The notes under the pieces: generated by a model
Told to the model about the DNA's origin: nothing
Database searches by the model: none
What the model saw: the letters and a program-made list of their open reading frames with translations, nothing else
Assembly: GCF_026153295.1 (NCBI RefSeq)
Contig: NZ_CP110615.1
Span: forward strand, 3,534,001 to 3,598,000
Reading direction: 5' to 3'
DNA length: 64,000 bases
Origin: Rhodococcus antarcticus
Lineage (GTDB): Bacteria > Actinomycetota > Actinomycetes > Mycobacteriales > Mycobacteriaceae
Shown here: piece by piece, positions 8,057-16,019 of the stretch
How positions within the stretch are numbered: position 1 is the first letter of the stretch
How the letters are laid out: the number at the start of each line of letters is the position of its first letter
Made by a program: the position numbers and the translations under genes

Positions 8057-8767
8057 GTGAGCGCACCCGAGGACACCCCCGCACCCACGGCCAGCCTCGC
8101 GGACGGGGTGCGCGCGATCGTGCCCCTGCTCATCGGGGTCGTGCCGTTCGGACTGGTCGCGGGGCTGACGGCCGTGCAGACCGGGCAGGGCTGGCTCGGG
8201 GCGGTGGTGTTCTCGGTGGTGGTCTACGCCGGGGCGGCCCAGCTCGCCGCGCTCGACCTGCTCGGCGGGGGGACGTCGGTGCTCGTGGTCGTGCTCACCG
8301 CGCTCGTGATCAACAGCCGCTACGTCCTGTACTCCGCCTCGCTGGCTCCGTCGTTGAGCGAGGTGCCCCGCACCCGCCGCCTGCTGGGTTCCTACCTGCT
8401 CACCGACCAGGGGTACGCCGTCAGCCTGGTGCGCTTCCGCTCCCCGGTGGACGCGCCCGGCCGGTGGCGGTTCTACCTCGGCGCCAGCACGGTCATGTGG
8501 GCGACGTGGCAGGTCTCCACCGTGCTGGGTGCGCTGGTCGGCGGCGCCGTGCCCAGCGACGTCCCGCTGTCCTTCGCGGTGCCGCTGGCCTTCCTCGCCC
8601 TGCTCGTGCCGGTCGTGACCGACACCCCCACGGCCCTCGCCGCCGTGGTGTCGGGGGTGGTGGTCGTGGTCGCGTACCCGCTGGGCACCGGGGCGTTCCC
8701 GCTCGCGGCGGTGTGCGGGATCGCCGCCGGCGCGGCGCTGGCCCTGCTACCTCGGCGCACGGCGTGA
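8057..8767 (+). CDS. azlC: AzlC family branched-chain amino-acid exporter subunit
   Basis: A 236-residue membrane protein with the AzlC pattern: VPLLIGVVPFGLVAGLTA, FSVVVYAGAAQLAALDLL, and the conserved INSRYVLYSASLAP. It is the large subunit of AzlCD exporters of branched-chain amino acids and analogues. The GTG at 8057 was chosen over the ATG at 8048 because the CAGGAT hexamer (8044-8049) would then lie 7 nt upstream, as for several genes here, and would overlap the ATG if that were the start. The 3' end overlaps azlD (GTGA). Confidence 0.88.
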   Translation: MSAPEDTPAPTASLADGVRAIVPLLIGVVPFGLVAGLTAVQTGQGWLGAVVFSVVVYAGAAQLAALDLLGGGTSVLVVVLTALVINSRYVLYSASLAPSLSEVPRTRRLLGSYLLTDQGYAVSLVRFRSPVDAPGRWRFYLGASTVMWATWQVSTVLGALVGGAVPSDVPLSFAVPLAFLALLVPVVTDTPTALAAVVSGVVVVVAYPLGTGAFPLAAVCGIAAGAALALLPRRTA

Positions 8768-9081
8768 CCACGGCCGGGCTTGTCGCCGCCATCCTCATCG
8801 GCCTGGGCACGGTGGCGCTGCGGGGCAGCGTGGTGGTGCTGGCGGAGAAGATGGGTGAGGTGCCGCCCCGGGTGACCCAGGTGCTGCGGATGATCCCGGC
8901 CGCATCCCTGGCCGCCCTGGTCACGCCCGCCCTGTTCCGGCCGGCGGGTGCGTTCGACCTGCTCTCCCCGGAGCTGCTCGCCGGGGTGCTCGCGCTGCTG
9001 GTGGCGTGGTGGACGAAGAACCTGTTCCTGACGATCGTCGTCGGGCTCGTCGCCGTCGCCCTGCTGGGCCTCGTGCTCTGA
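8764..9081 (+). CDS. azlD: AzlD family branched-chain amino-acid exporter subunit
   Basis: A 105-residue hydrophobic protein with about four membrane segments. It includes the AzlD-type VPPRVTQVLRMIPAASLAAL and WWTKNLFLTIVVGLVAVALL. It is the small partner of AzlC. Its GTG start (8764) overlaps the azlC stop by four bases, so translation is coupled and stoichiometric expression is likely. The gene converges on the NYN-domain gene with only 11 nt between stops. Confidence 0.87.
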   Translation: MTTAGLVAAILIGLGTVALRGSVVVLAEKMGEVPPRVTQVLRMIPAASLAALVTPALFRPAGAFDLLSPELLAGVLALLVAWWTKNLFLTIVVGLVAVALLGLVL

Positions 9082-9092
9082 GTGGCTCGGTG

Positions 9093-9758
9093 CTACCGCC
9101 CCAGCAGGGCCGCGAGCGGGCGGAACGGCTGCAGCCAGGCGCCCTCCTCGGGCAGCGAGTCCAGGTTGATGCGCGGCAGCGGCTCGCGGAACACCCCGGG
9201 GATGTCCTCCAGGTCGAGGAACTCCACGTAGTCCGAGGCCACGGCCCACGCCGCGTGCTCGCGGAAGCCCAGCACCTGCACGGGGATGCCCTCGGCGGCC
9301 ATCTCCTCCAGCGGCTCGCGGAAGCACTGCCCGTCGGCCGAGGCGACGATGATCCCGGCCAGGCCGGTGGTGTGCTGGCGCAGCGCGATGTGGTCGAGCA
9401 TGTCGCCGTCGACGTCGGAGTCCTCGTGCGTCTTCGGCTTGGCGAAGACGGCGAACCCGACGTTGCGCAGCGCCTCGACCCAGGGGCGCACCGTGTCGGC
9501 GCTGCCGTGCGCGATGTTGGTGAAGACCGTCGCCTCGGGCTCGAGGTCGCGCCCACCGCCGTGGGTGAGCTGCAGGTCGGCGGTGCGCGTGAGCAGCCAG
9601 CGGCCGAGCGCGTCGAAGCGTGGGCGGTAGGCCGCCGTCGGGCGTCCCCCCAGGATCGAGCCCAGGCCCATGTCGAGGTTCGGTGCGTCCCAGACGAGCA
9701 GGACCTTCTCGGCGACGTCCGGCTGGTGGCCGGCCGGGACCTGGGTGGGCGGGGTCAT
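9093..9758 (-). CDS. NYN domain protein (predicted RNase, LabA/DUF88-like)
   Basis: A 221-residue protein with the NYN (PIN-like) pattern: the metal-binding acidic start KVLLVWDAPNLDMGLG, a second acidic site in KPKTHEDSDVDGDMLDHIAL, and GIIVASADGQCFREPL followed by VQVLGF. NYN domains are Mg2+-dependent RNases acting in RNA processing. The start ATG overlaps the trmB stop (ATGA, 9755-9758). A homologous gene next to trmB and near pckA is found in mycobacteria (the Rv0207c-Rv0208c region), which supports both the call and the taxonomic placement. Confidence 0.85.
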   Translation of the reverse strand: MTPPTQVPAGHQPDVAEKVLLVWDAPNLDMGLGSILGGRPTAAYRPRFDALGRWLLTRTADLQLTHGGGRDLEPEATVFTNIAHGSADTVRPWVEALRNVGFAVFAKPKTHEDSDVDGDMLDHIALRQHTTGLAGIIVASADGQCFREPLEEMAAEGIPVQVLGFREHAAWAVASDYVEFLDLEDIPGVFREPLPRINLDSLPEEGAWLQPFRPLAALLGR

Positions 9759-10552
9759 GCCTGGAGTCTGCCCCACACGAGGTCGGTGATGGCGACGTCC
9801 GCGTCCACCGCGCGACCCTCGAACTTGGTGACGGGGCGCTCCAGCGACACCGGTGCGGGACCCTCGTGCCGGGCGAGCAGCGGCTCCGCGTCCCCGGTGC
9901 GCGCGATCTGCTCCGCGTAGCCGGCGATGTCGGTGGCCACGTGCAGCACCCCGCCCGGGCGCAGCCGCGAGGCCATCAGCCCCACCATCGCCGGTTGCAG
10001 CAACCGCCGCGGCAGGTGCTTGCGCTTGGGCCACGGGTCGGGGAAGAACACCCGCACCGCCGTCAGCGACCCCGGGCCCAGCAGGTGCCGCAGCACCGTG
10101 AGGGCGTCGCCGTGCAGGGCGCGGACGTTGGTCGTCCGAGCGCGCTCGCAGTGCTGGAACAGCTGGGCGATCCCCGGGCGGTAGACCTCCACGGCGAGCA
10201 CGTCCACGTCCGGCTCGGCCGCCGCCATCACCGCGGTGGCCGTCCCGGTGCCGAAGCCCACCTCGAGCACCAGCGGGGCGCTGCGGCCGAACCACGCCGC
10301 GGTGTCCAGCCGCTCCGGCACCACCTGGCCCTCGGGCGGCACGCCGGCCCCGATGCCGCCGGGACCGTGGTCGTACGGCGCCACCACCGCGCCCCACTGC
10401 GGCCAGCGCCGGTCCCAGGCGAGCTGCTGGTTGGCCGTCAGGGCGTCGCGGCGCGGGCGGAAGCTGACCACGCGGGCCATCGAGGTCGGTGGGATCGGCT
10501 GCACGATCCCATCGTCCCGCACCGCGACCGCCGGGGTGATCGGGGCCGACAT
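9755..10552 (-). CDS. trmB: tRNA (guanine-N7-)-methyltransferase
   Basis: A 265-residue SAM-dependent methyltransferase that makes m7G46 in tRNA variable loops. Visible motifs are the SAM-binding LVLEVGFGTGTATAVMAAA, NVRALHGDALTVL, and the family signature VRVFFPDPWPKRKHLPRRL. The N-terminal RVVSFRPRRDALTANQQLAW is also typical. It forms a coupled pair with the NYN gene downstream. The start ATG at 10552 overlaps a short hydrophobic open frame on the other strand (10536). Confidence 0.95.
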   Translation of the reverse strand: MSAPITPAVAVRDDGIVQPIPPTSMARVVSFRPRRDALTANQQLAWDRRWPQWGAVVAPYDHGPGGIGAGVPPEGQVVPERLDTAAWFGRSAPLVLEVGFGTGTATAVMAAAEPDVDVLAVEVYRPGIAQLFQHCERARTTNVRALHGDALTVLRHLLGPGSLTAVRVFFPDPWPKRKHLPRRLLQPAMVGLMASRLRPGGVLHVATDIAGYAEQIARTGDAEPLLARHEGPAPVSLERPVTKFEGRAVDADVAITDLVWGRLQA

Positions 10553-10664
10553 CGGCCTGGGCCTGGCGGTCGTGCTCGTCCTGCCGGTCGCCGCCGCCCT
10601 GCTCGTGCTGGTCCTGGTCCTGGTGCTGGCCTGGCGTCAGCCGCGACCACCGCGGCGGAGGTGA
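10536..10664 (+). CDS. Possible small membrane protein (42 aa)
   Basis: A short frame starting with GTG at 10536 and overlapping the divergent trmB start by 17 bases. It encodes a single strongly hydrophobic helix (LAVVLVLPVAAALLVLVL) followed by a positively charged tail RQPRPPRRR, the composition of a small single-pass membrane protein. No clear ribosome-binding site is visible and the family is unknown to me. It could be a chance frame in GC-rich DNA. Confidence 0.3.
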   Translation: MIGADIGLGLAVVLVLPVAAALLVLVLVLVLAWRQPRPPRRR

Positions 10665-10681
10665 TCGTGACCGGGTGCCGT
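10660..10681. repeat. Short dispersed sequence, copy 1
   Basis: A 22-bp sequence beginning GGTGATCGTGACC and ending GGGTGCCGT. It matches 36864-36885 at 21 of 22 positions. Both copies lie in intergenic DNA upstream of an exported or membrane protein gene (the lipase here, the MscS-like channel there). Confidence 0.5.
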
Positions 10682-10813
10682 GCCCGACCGGCCACGACCG
10701 CCGTTCTCACCGGTCCAGGCACGGACCGTGACGTGTACACCTGTGCACCGGGCTGGTAGACCTCACGGTGACGGCGGTCACCGGGGACCGGCGCGGACGG
10801 GGAGGCACGAGAC

Positions 10814-11749
10814 ATGCGGCTCTGGCACAGGATCGGGACCACGGTGGTGGGGGTTGCTGCCCTGCTGGCGACCACGGCGGGCACCGGGCAGGCGGCCACC
10901 GCCACCCCACCCGAAGGTCCGGTGCAGTCGACCTTCCCCGCGGCGCTGCTCTACTCCTCGATCCACGCGAGCGCCTCGCCGCCCGGGGCGAACGACTTCG
11001 CCTGCAAGCCCGCCGCCGCCCACCCGCGCCCGGTGGTGCTGGTCCACGGCACCGTGGAGAACGCCTACGACAACTGGGCCGAGCTCAGCCCGCAGCTCAA
11101 GGCCGACGGCTACTGCGTGTTCGCGCTCAACTTCGGGGACACCGTCCCGGGGGGGACCAACCCCTTCAAGGGCCTCGGCGACATCCCGGCCAGCGCCCGC
11201 CAGCTGAGCGCCTACGTCGACTCGGTGCTCGCGGCCACAGGTGCGTCCGAGGTGGACATCGTCGGGCACTCCCAGGGCGGGATGATGCCGCGGTACTACC
11301 TGAAGAACCTGGGTGGTGCGAGCAAGGTCGGCTCGCTGGTGGCGCTGGCTCCGTCCAACTACGGCACCGTCTTCTACGGCGTGCTCCCGCTGGTCGCGGC
11401 CCTTCCCGGCGGCGAGGCGGTCACCTCGCTGGCCTGCGCCGCGTGCGTGCAGCAGCGCCAGGGCTCGAGCTTCCTGAACACCCTCAACGCCGGCGGCGAC
11501 ACGGTGCCGGGGGTGAGGTACACGGTGATCACGACGTCCTACGACGAGGTGGTCATGCCGTTCACCAACACCTACCTCAAGGACCCGGGTGCGACGAACA
11601 TCAACCTGCAGCAGGTCTGCGGGCTGGACTTCACCGACCACCTCGGCATCTCCTACGACCCCATCGCCCAGCGACTGGTCCGCAACGCCCTCGACCCGGC
11701 CACGGCCAAGGCCCCGACCTGTCGGTACGTCCCGCCGCTGGTGAGCTAG
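10814..11749 (+). CDS. Secreted alpha/beta-hydrolase lipase/esterase
   Basis: A 311-residue protein with a Sec signal peptide (residues 1-28: MRLWHR, hydrophobic core, cleavage around GQA-AT). The mature part has the lipase class-2 pattern: oxyanion region VVLVHGTVENAYDNW, nucleophile elbow GHSQGG (Ser near residue 153), LAPSNYGT, and a late Asp and His (TDHLGISYDP). It probably hydrolyses esters or acylglycerols outside the cell. GGGGAGG (10799-10805) lies 8 nt before the ATG; TAGACC (10757-10762) is a plausible -10. Its TAG stop shares a CTAG with the convergent HAD gene. Confidence 0.88.
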   Translation: MRLWHRIGTTVVGVAALLATTAGTGQAATATPPEGPVQSTFPAALLYSSIHASASPPGANDFACKPAAAHPRPVVLVHGTVENAYDNWAELSPQLKADGYCVFALNFGDTVPGGTNPFKGLGDIPASARQLSAYVDSVLAATGASEVDIVGHSQGGMMPRYYLKNLGGASKVGSLVALAPSNYGTVFYGVLPLVAALPGGEAVTSLACAACVQQRQGSSFLNTLNAGGDTVPGVRYTVITTSYDEVVMPFTNTYLKDPGATNINLQQVCGLDFTDHLGISYDPIAQRLVRNALDPATAKAPTCRYVPPLVS

Positions 11750-12534
11750 AACCAGCGGTCGAGCTCCGCGGCGGCGCCGTCCTGCGCCACCGTGCCGGTC
11801 ACGGCGTCGGCCGCGGAGCGCACCACCTCCAGCGCCTGCCCCATGGCGACCCCGCGCCCGGCCCAGGCGAGCATCTCCGTGTCGTTGGTGCCGTCGCCCA
11901 CGGCCAGCACGTCGGCGGCGTCCACCCCGAGCCCGGCGCACACCACCGCGAGCGCGCTGGCCTTGGAGACGCCCTCGGCCACGAGCGTCAGCCAGGCGAA
12001 GCCCTGCAGGTCCAGGGTGGCAGTGGTGCCCGGCAGGTCCACCCCGTCGAGGGCGTGCTCCGCGGTGCTGGTGTCCAGCTCGGGCCACCACGCGATGGCC
12101 CGCGTGGTCGTGCCCTCGACCAGTGCGGCGCGGGGCACCACCTCGGCGGCACCGCTGAGGGCCCCGGGTGGGAACGGTGCGCTCAGGCGGTGCCCGGAAC
12201 CCAGGTGCTCCACGGCGTAGCGCGCCCCGGGCACGTGCTCGTCGAGGACCCGCAGCGCCGGGGCGGGGTCGAACACCGCCAGCGCGGTGGCCGTGCCGGT
12301 GGCCGCGTCCACCCGCACCGCGCCGTTGGAGCAGACGGCGGTCCCGGTGCGCAGGCCCAGGGCCTCGAGCACCGCGATCGTGCCGAGCACGGTGCGGCCG
12401 GTGGCGATGACGACGTGCGCACGCTCGGCGGCCCGGGCCACCGCGGCCCGGACGGTCGGGCTGATGACGCCGGTGGCGTCGAGCAGGGTGCCGTCGACGT
12501 CGAGGGCCACGAGCCGTGGCGTCCAGGTGCTCAC
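11746..12534 (-). CDS. HAD-superfamily Cof-type hydrolase
   Basis: A 262-residue HAD phosphatase of the Cof/YbiV class. Motif I is VALDVDGTLLD, motif II is VIATGRT, and motifs III/IV are the late Lys region and VLAVGDGTNDTEMLAWAG. The cap sits between motifs II and III, as in class IIB. Substrates of such enzymes are usually sugar phosphates or FMN-like compounds and cannot be predicted here. The GTG at 12534 lies 6 nt after TAGCGT (12546-12541 on this strand), consistent with a leaderless start. Confidence 0.88.
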   Translation of the reverse strand: MSTWTPRLVALDVDGTLLDATGVISPTVRAAVARAAERAHVVIATGRTVLGTIAVLEALGLRTGTAVCSNGAVRVDAATGTATALAVFDPAPALRVLDEHVPGARYAVEHLGSGHRLSAPFPPGALSGAAEVVPRAALVEGTTTRAIAWWPELDTSTAEHALDGVDLPGTTATLDLQGFAWLTLVAEGVSKASALAVVCAGLGVDAADVLAVGDGTNDTEMLAWAGRGVAMGQALEVVRSAADAVTGTVAQDGAAAELDRWF

Positions 12535-12564
12535 GCGCAGACGCTAACGGGCCCCCGGCGGTGC

Positions 12565-13044
12565 TCAGGCCCCGGAGTCGATGTCGGCGTTGAAGCGCAG
12601 CAGCAGGGCGGCGAAGCGGTCCCGGTCCTCGACGGGCCAGTGCTCGATCACCTCGCGCAGCGGGGCGAGCCGCCGCTCCCGCACCGCCAGCACCTCGGCC
12701 AGCCCGGCGCCGTTCAGCGAGACCAGCCCGGACCGGCTGTCGAGCGGGTCGTCCAGCACCTCGAGCAGCCCGGCCGCGACGAGCCGGGTCACCTGGCGGC
12801 TGACCGTCGGCTTGCTCACCCCGAGCCGCTCGGCGAGCTGGGCCAGGCGCTGGGCGCCGTGCAGCTCGACGACGACGAGCAGGGGGTAGGTGAAGCGGTC
12901 GACGGCGCCGCCGCTGCCGTACCCCGCCGCCCACACCTGCTCCAGGGTGCGCCGCAGCATCACGGTCACCTCGCGCTCGATCACCCCGACGGCGTCCTTC
13001 GACGCGGGGGCGTGCGGCGCAGGGTCGTCCGGACGTCCAGGCAT
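12565..13044 (-). CDS. MarR family transcriptional regulator
   Basis: A 159-residue winged-helix regulator. Helix-turn-helix: RLAQLAERLGVSKPTVSRQV, then wing residues around LEVLDDPLDSRSGLVSLNGAG. Long terminal helices are typical of MarR dimers. The ATG at 13044 is preceded by TACGCT (13056-13051) with a 6-nt spacer. MarR proteins usually repress a neighbouring gene and respond to a small aromatic or lipophilic ligand; no obvious target is adjacent except the HAD gene downstream on the same strand. Confidence 0.85.
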   Translation of the reverse strand: MPGRPDDPAPHAPASKDAVGVIEREVTVMLRRTLEQVWAAGYGSGGAVDRFTYPLLVVVELHGAQRLAQLAERLGVSKPTVSRQVTRLVAAGLLEVLDDPLDSRSGLVSLNGAGLAEVLAVRERRLAPLREVIEHWPVEDRDRFAALLLRFNADIDSGA

Positions 13045-13544
13045 CGATCGAGCGTACGCAGGGTGCGCCCACCCCGGCCGACGGGACGGGCACGGTCGCC
13101 CACGCGTGACACGACCCCGGTCACGGCGCTCCACGACCGGGGCGCCGGGAGCGCGTCCAGCACTCCGCTGGCGCCCCGATCCCTGCTCCCGGTGCGAGAG
13201 CGGCGCCGGCCGCACCCCGGCGCGGACGTCGGACACCCGGATCGGGGACCGATGAGCTCGTCAGGCCCGCGCGCGACGCCCCGACCGCAGGACGCGCGGG
13301 TACGCACGGGTACGCACGGGTACGCACGGGTACGCACGGGTACGCACGAGCATGCACCCCACCGTCGGTCAGCCGCCGTCCGCCACCCCCCGCGCGGACG
13401 AACCGGACGTGTCGGCCTCCGGCGAGTTCGCGCGACACCCGCGGGGGAGGGAACGTCGTGACGGTCACCACCACGGTGAGCACGTCCACGGGGCTCCCGG
13501 CACCGTCGGAGTGGCGTGGCGGCCGAGCACCGCCCCCGCTGGGG
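13045..13544. other. 500-bp intergenic region with a tandem array and an orphan ribosome-binding site
   Basis: No convincing gene is present. The MarR promoter is at the left end and a 10-bp array at 13301-13350. Near the right end a strong Shine-Dalgarno (GGGGGAGGG, 13443-13451) precedes a GTG at 13458 that opens MTVTTTVSTSTGLPAPSEW. That frame only continues antisense through the dehydrogenase gene, so it may be the remnant of a lost gene. Confidence 0.5.
13301..13350. repeat. Five 10-bp tandem repeats (TACGCACGGG)
   Basis: TACGCACGGG is repeated at 13301, 13311, 13321 and 13331, with a fifth copy TACGCACGAG at 13341. The period equals about one DNA helical turn, so a protein could bind every unit on the same face. 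Each junction creates a GGTACG with a GTAC palindrome. The array is about 260 bp upstream of the MarR start. Confidence 0.95.
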
Positions 13545-14396
13545 TCAGCGGCTGTAGGGGAAGAACCCGCGGCCGGTCTTGCGACCCAGCAGCCCGGCGT
13601 CGACCATCCGCAGCAGCAGCGGGGGCGGGGCGTACAGGGGTTCCTTGAACTCCTGGTACATCGACTGCGCCACGGCGGCGGTGGTGTCCAGGCCGATGAG
13701 GTCGGCCAGCGCGAGCGGACCCTGGGGGTGCGCGCAGCCCTGCACCATGCCGGCGTCGATGTCCGCCGCGCTCGCGAAGCCCGACTCCATCATCCGGATC
13801 GCCGAGAGGATGTAGGGGATGAGCAGGGCGTTGACGATGAACCCCGCGCGATCCTGGCTGCGGATGGTGGTCTTGCCCAGCTGCTCCTCGGCGAACGTCG
13901 TCACCGTGGCCAGGGTCTCCTCCGAGGTGAGCAGGCTCGCGACGATCTCCACCAGCGGCAGCACCGGCGCGGGGTTGAAGAAGTGCACCCCCACGACGCG
14001 GTCGGCCCGCCCGGTCACCGTGGCCATCTTGACCAGCGGGATCGACGACGTGTTCGAGGCCAGGATCGTCTCGGGGGGCAGCAGCGCGTCGAGCCGGCGG
14101 AACAGGTCGAGCTTGAGCTCCTCGACCTCGGGGACCGCCTCGACGACCAGCTCGCAGTCGACGACGCCCGCCAGGTCCGCGGTGACCGTGACGCGGGCCG
14201 CGGCCGCCGTGGAGTCCGCCTCGCTGAGCCGTCCACCCCGCACCGCGCGATCCAGGGACTTCAGGATCCGGCCGTGCGCCACCTCGACGGCGTCGGCCGC
14301 CGACTCCACCACCACGACGGTGGCGCCGGCCCGGGCGCACACCTCCGCGATGCCCGCCCCCATGGTCCCGCCGCCGATGACACCGATCCGCTCCAC
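13545..14396 (-). CDS. 3-hydroxybutyryl-CoA dehydrogenase (FadB2-like)
   Basis: A 283-residue NAD(P)-dependent 3-hydroxyacyl-CoA dehydrogenase. The Rossmann motif VIGGGTMGAGIAEVCARAG is at the N-terminus, NTSSIPLVKMA and VGVHFFNPAPVLPLVEI are conserved, and the C-terminal domain carries GFIVNALLIPYILSAIRM and a final GRKTGRGFFPYS. The length fits the stand-alone FadB2/Hbd type acting on short-chain 3-hydroxyacyl-CoA. The GTG at 14396 has an AGGAGG (14408-14403) 6 nt before it. It diverges from the dynamin operon. Confidence 0.92.
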   Translation of the reverse strand: MERIGVIGGGTMGAGIAEVCARAGATVVVVESAADAVEVAHGRILKSLDRAVRGGRLSEADSTAAAARVTVTADLAGVVDCELVVEAVPEVEELKLDLFRRLDALLPPETILASNTSSIPLVKMATVTGRADRVVGVHFFNPAPVLPLVEIVASLLTSEETLATVTTFAEEQLGKTTIRSQDRAGFIVNALLIPYILSAIRMMESGFASAADIDAGMVQGCAHPQGPLALADLIGLDTTAAVAQSMYQEFKEPLYAPPPLLLRMVDAGLLGRKTGRGFFPYSR

Positions 14397-14540
14397 GGGC
14401 TGCCTCCTGATGTTCGGTGATCGTGTCCCGCCAGCGTGCACCCACCCGGTGACGGGCTGAGACGCCGGGGCCGTCCGTGGCACGATCGGCGCCGGTCGAC
14501 GCGGGTGGCGGTGGTGAGCGGGTCCTGGGGAGGAGCAGCG

Positions 14541-16019
14541 GTGGCGGAGCGTCCCCTGTGCCGGGCGGTGGACGGCCTGTGCCGGGAGCTGCTCACCCAG
14601 GTGGGCCCCGAGCTCGGCCCTGCGGTGCACGACGTCCTCGACCGGCTGCAGGCCCCGCTCCAGGTGGCCGTCACCGGCCGGCTGTCCTCGGGCAAGTCGA
14701 CGCTGGTCAACGCGCTCATCGGCCGCAAGGTCGCCCCGACCGCGGCCGGGGAGTGCACCCGCCTGGTCACCCGGTTCACCTTCGGCGCCGTGGACCGGGT
14801 CGACGTGGTGCTGCACGACGGCCGCGTCATCGGCCTCGGGCTGGACCCGGACGGCACCGTGCCCGCCGACGTCGCCACCCGGGCGGGAGTGGCCCTCGCG
14901 GACGTCTCGCACCTCGAGGCGGCCGTCACCAGCGACCTGCTCGCCGAGCTCACCGTCATCGACACCCCCGGCCTGGGCTCGCTGGAGCGCGCGCCGCTGG
15001 CCGGCGTGCAGCACGGTGCGGTGGCCGGGGCCGAGGCCGTCCTGCACGTGCTCACCCAGTCCGCGCGGGCCGACGACGCGGAGGCGCTGGCGACCTTCGG
15101 GGCGGACACGGCCGGTCGGGAGGCGGGTCCGGCCACCGTGCTCGCCGTGCTCACCAAGGTCGACACCGTGGCCCCGGAGTCCGTCGCCGGGTCGGACGGG
15201 TCGGTGTGGGGCGCCGGGCGGGTGCTGGCCGCGGAGCAGGCCCGGGCCCTCGGTGGTCGTGTGGTGGACGTGCTGCCGGTGGTGGGCCTGCTGGCCGAGA
15301 CGTGCGAGACGGGGGCGTTCACCGCGGTGGACGCCGACGCGCTGCGCACCCTGGCGGGGACCGACGGGGCCGTGCGCACCGCGATGCTGCTGTCGGCGGA
15401 CCTGTTCACCACCCTGGAGTGCGCGGTCGACGGCCCCACCCGCCTGCGGCTGCTGGACCTGCTCGACCTCTACGGGGTGGGCTGCGCCCTGCGCGCACTG
15501 GACGCCGATCCCGAGATGGCCACGGGGCGGTTGCGGGCCGCCCTCGCCGGGGCCTCGGGGTTGGCCGCGGTGCGGGTGCGGCTGCAGCGGGTGCTGGCCG
15601 CCCGGGTGGACGTCCTGAAGGCGGCGGCCGCGCTCGGGGCGCTGGCGGGCCTGGCCCGGGGGGACACGGTGGCCGAGGTGGCGGTGCGCGACGGCGTCGA
15701 GCGGTTGCTGCGGCTGCCCGAGGCCCACCAGCTGCGGGTGGCCGAGGCGCTGACCCTGCTCACCTCCGGAACCGTCACGCTGCCGGCGGACCTCACCGCC
15801 GAGGCCGTGCGGCTGGGCACCGAGACCGATCCCGGCGACCGGGTCGGCACGCCCGGGGCCTCCGTGCGCGAGCTCACCGCCGTGGCCCTGGAGCGTGCGG
15901 GGTGGTGGCGGTCGTTCGCCTCGTTCGGAGCCACGCCGTCGCAGGCCCGGATCGCGCACGTGGTGCACCGCGCGTACTTCCTGCTCTGGCAGCAGCTCAC
16001 CGCCGGGGGTCCGCGGTGA
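14541..16019 (+). CDS. Dynamin-like GTPase, IniC-like
   Basis: A 492-residue protein with an N-terminal dynamin-type GTPase: G1 GRLSSGKST, G3 IDTPGLGS, G4 VLTKVDTV. The rest is helical without a clear membrane anchor. The size and pairing match mycobacterial IniC (about 490 residues), which together with IniA is induced by isoniazid and other cell-envelope inhibitors. GGGGAGGAG precedes the GTG at 14541. The 3' end overlaps the next GTPase (GTGA), so the two are translated together and may work as a heteromeric membrane-remodelling pair. Gene order here is C-like then A-like. Confidence 0.82.
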   Translation: MAERPLCRAVDGLCRELLTQVGPELGPAVHDVLDRLQAPLQVAVTGRLSSGKSTLVNALIGRKVAPTAAGECTRLVTRFTFGAVDRVDVVLHDGRVIGLGLDPDGTVPADVATRAGVALADVSHLEAAVTSDLLAELTVIDTPGLGSLERAPLAGVQHGAVAGAEAVLHVLTQSARADDAEALATFGADTAGREAGPATVLAVLTKVDTVAPESVAGSDGSVWGAGRVLAAEQARALGGRVVDVLPVVGLLAETCETGAFTAVDADALRTLAGTDGAVRTAMLLSADLFTTLECAVDGPTRLRLLDLLDLYGVGCALRALDADPEMATGRLRAALAGASGLAAVRVRLQRVLAARVDVLKAAAALGALAGLARGDTVAEVAVRDGVERLLRLPEAHQLRVAEALTLLTSGTVTLPADLTAEAVRLGTETDPGDRVGTPGASVRELTAVALERAGWWRSFASFGATPSQARIAHVVHRAYFLLWQQLTAGGPR

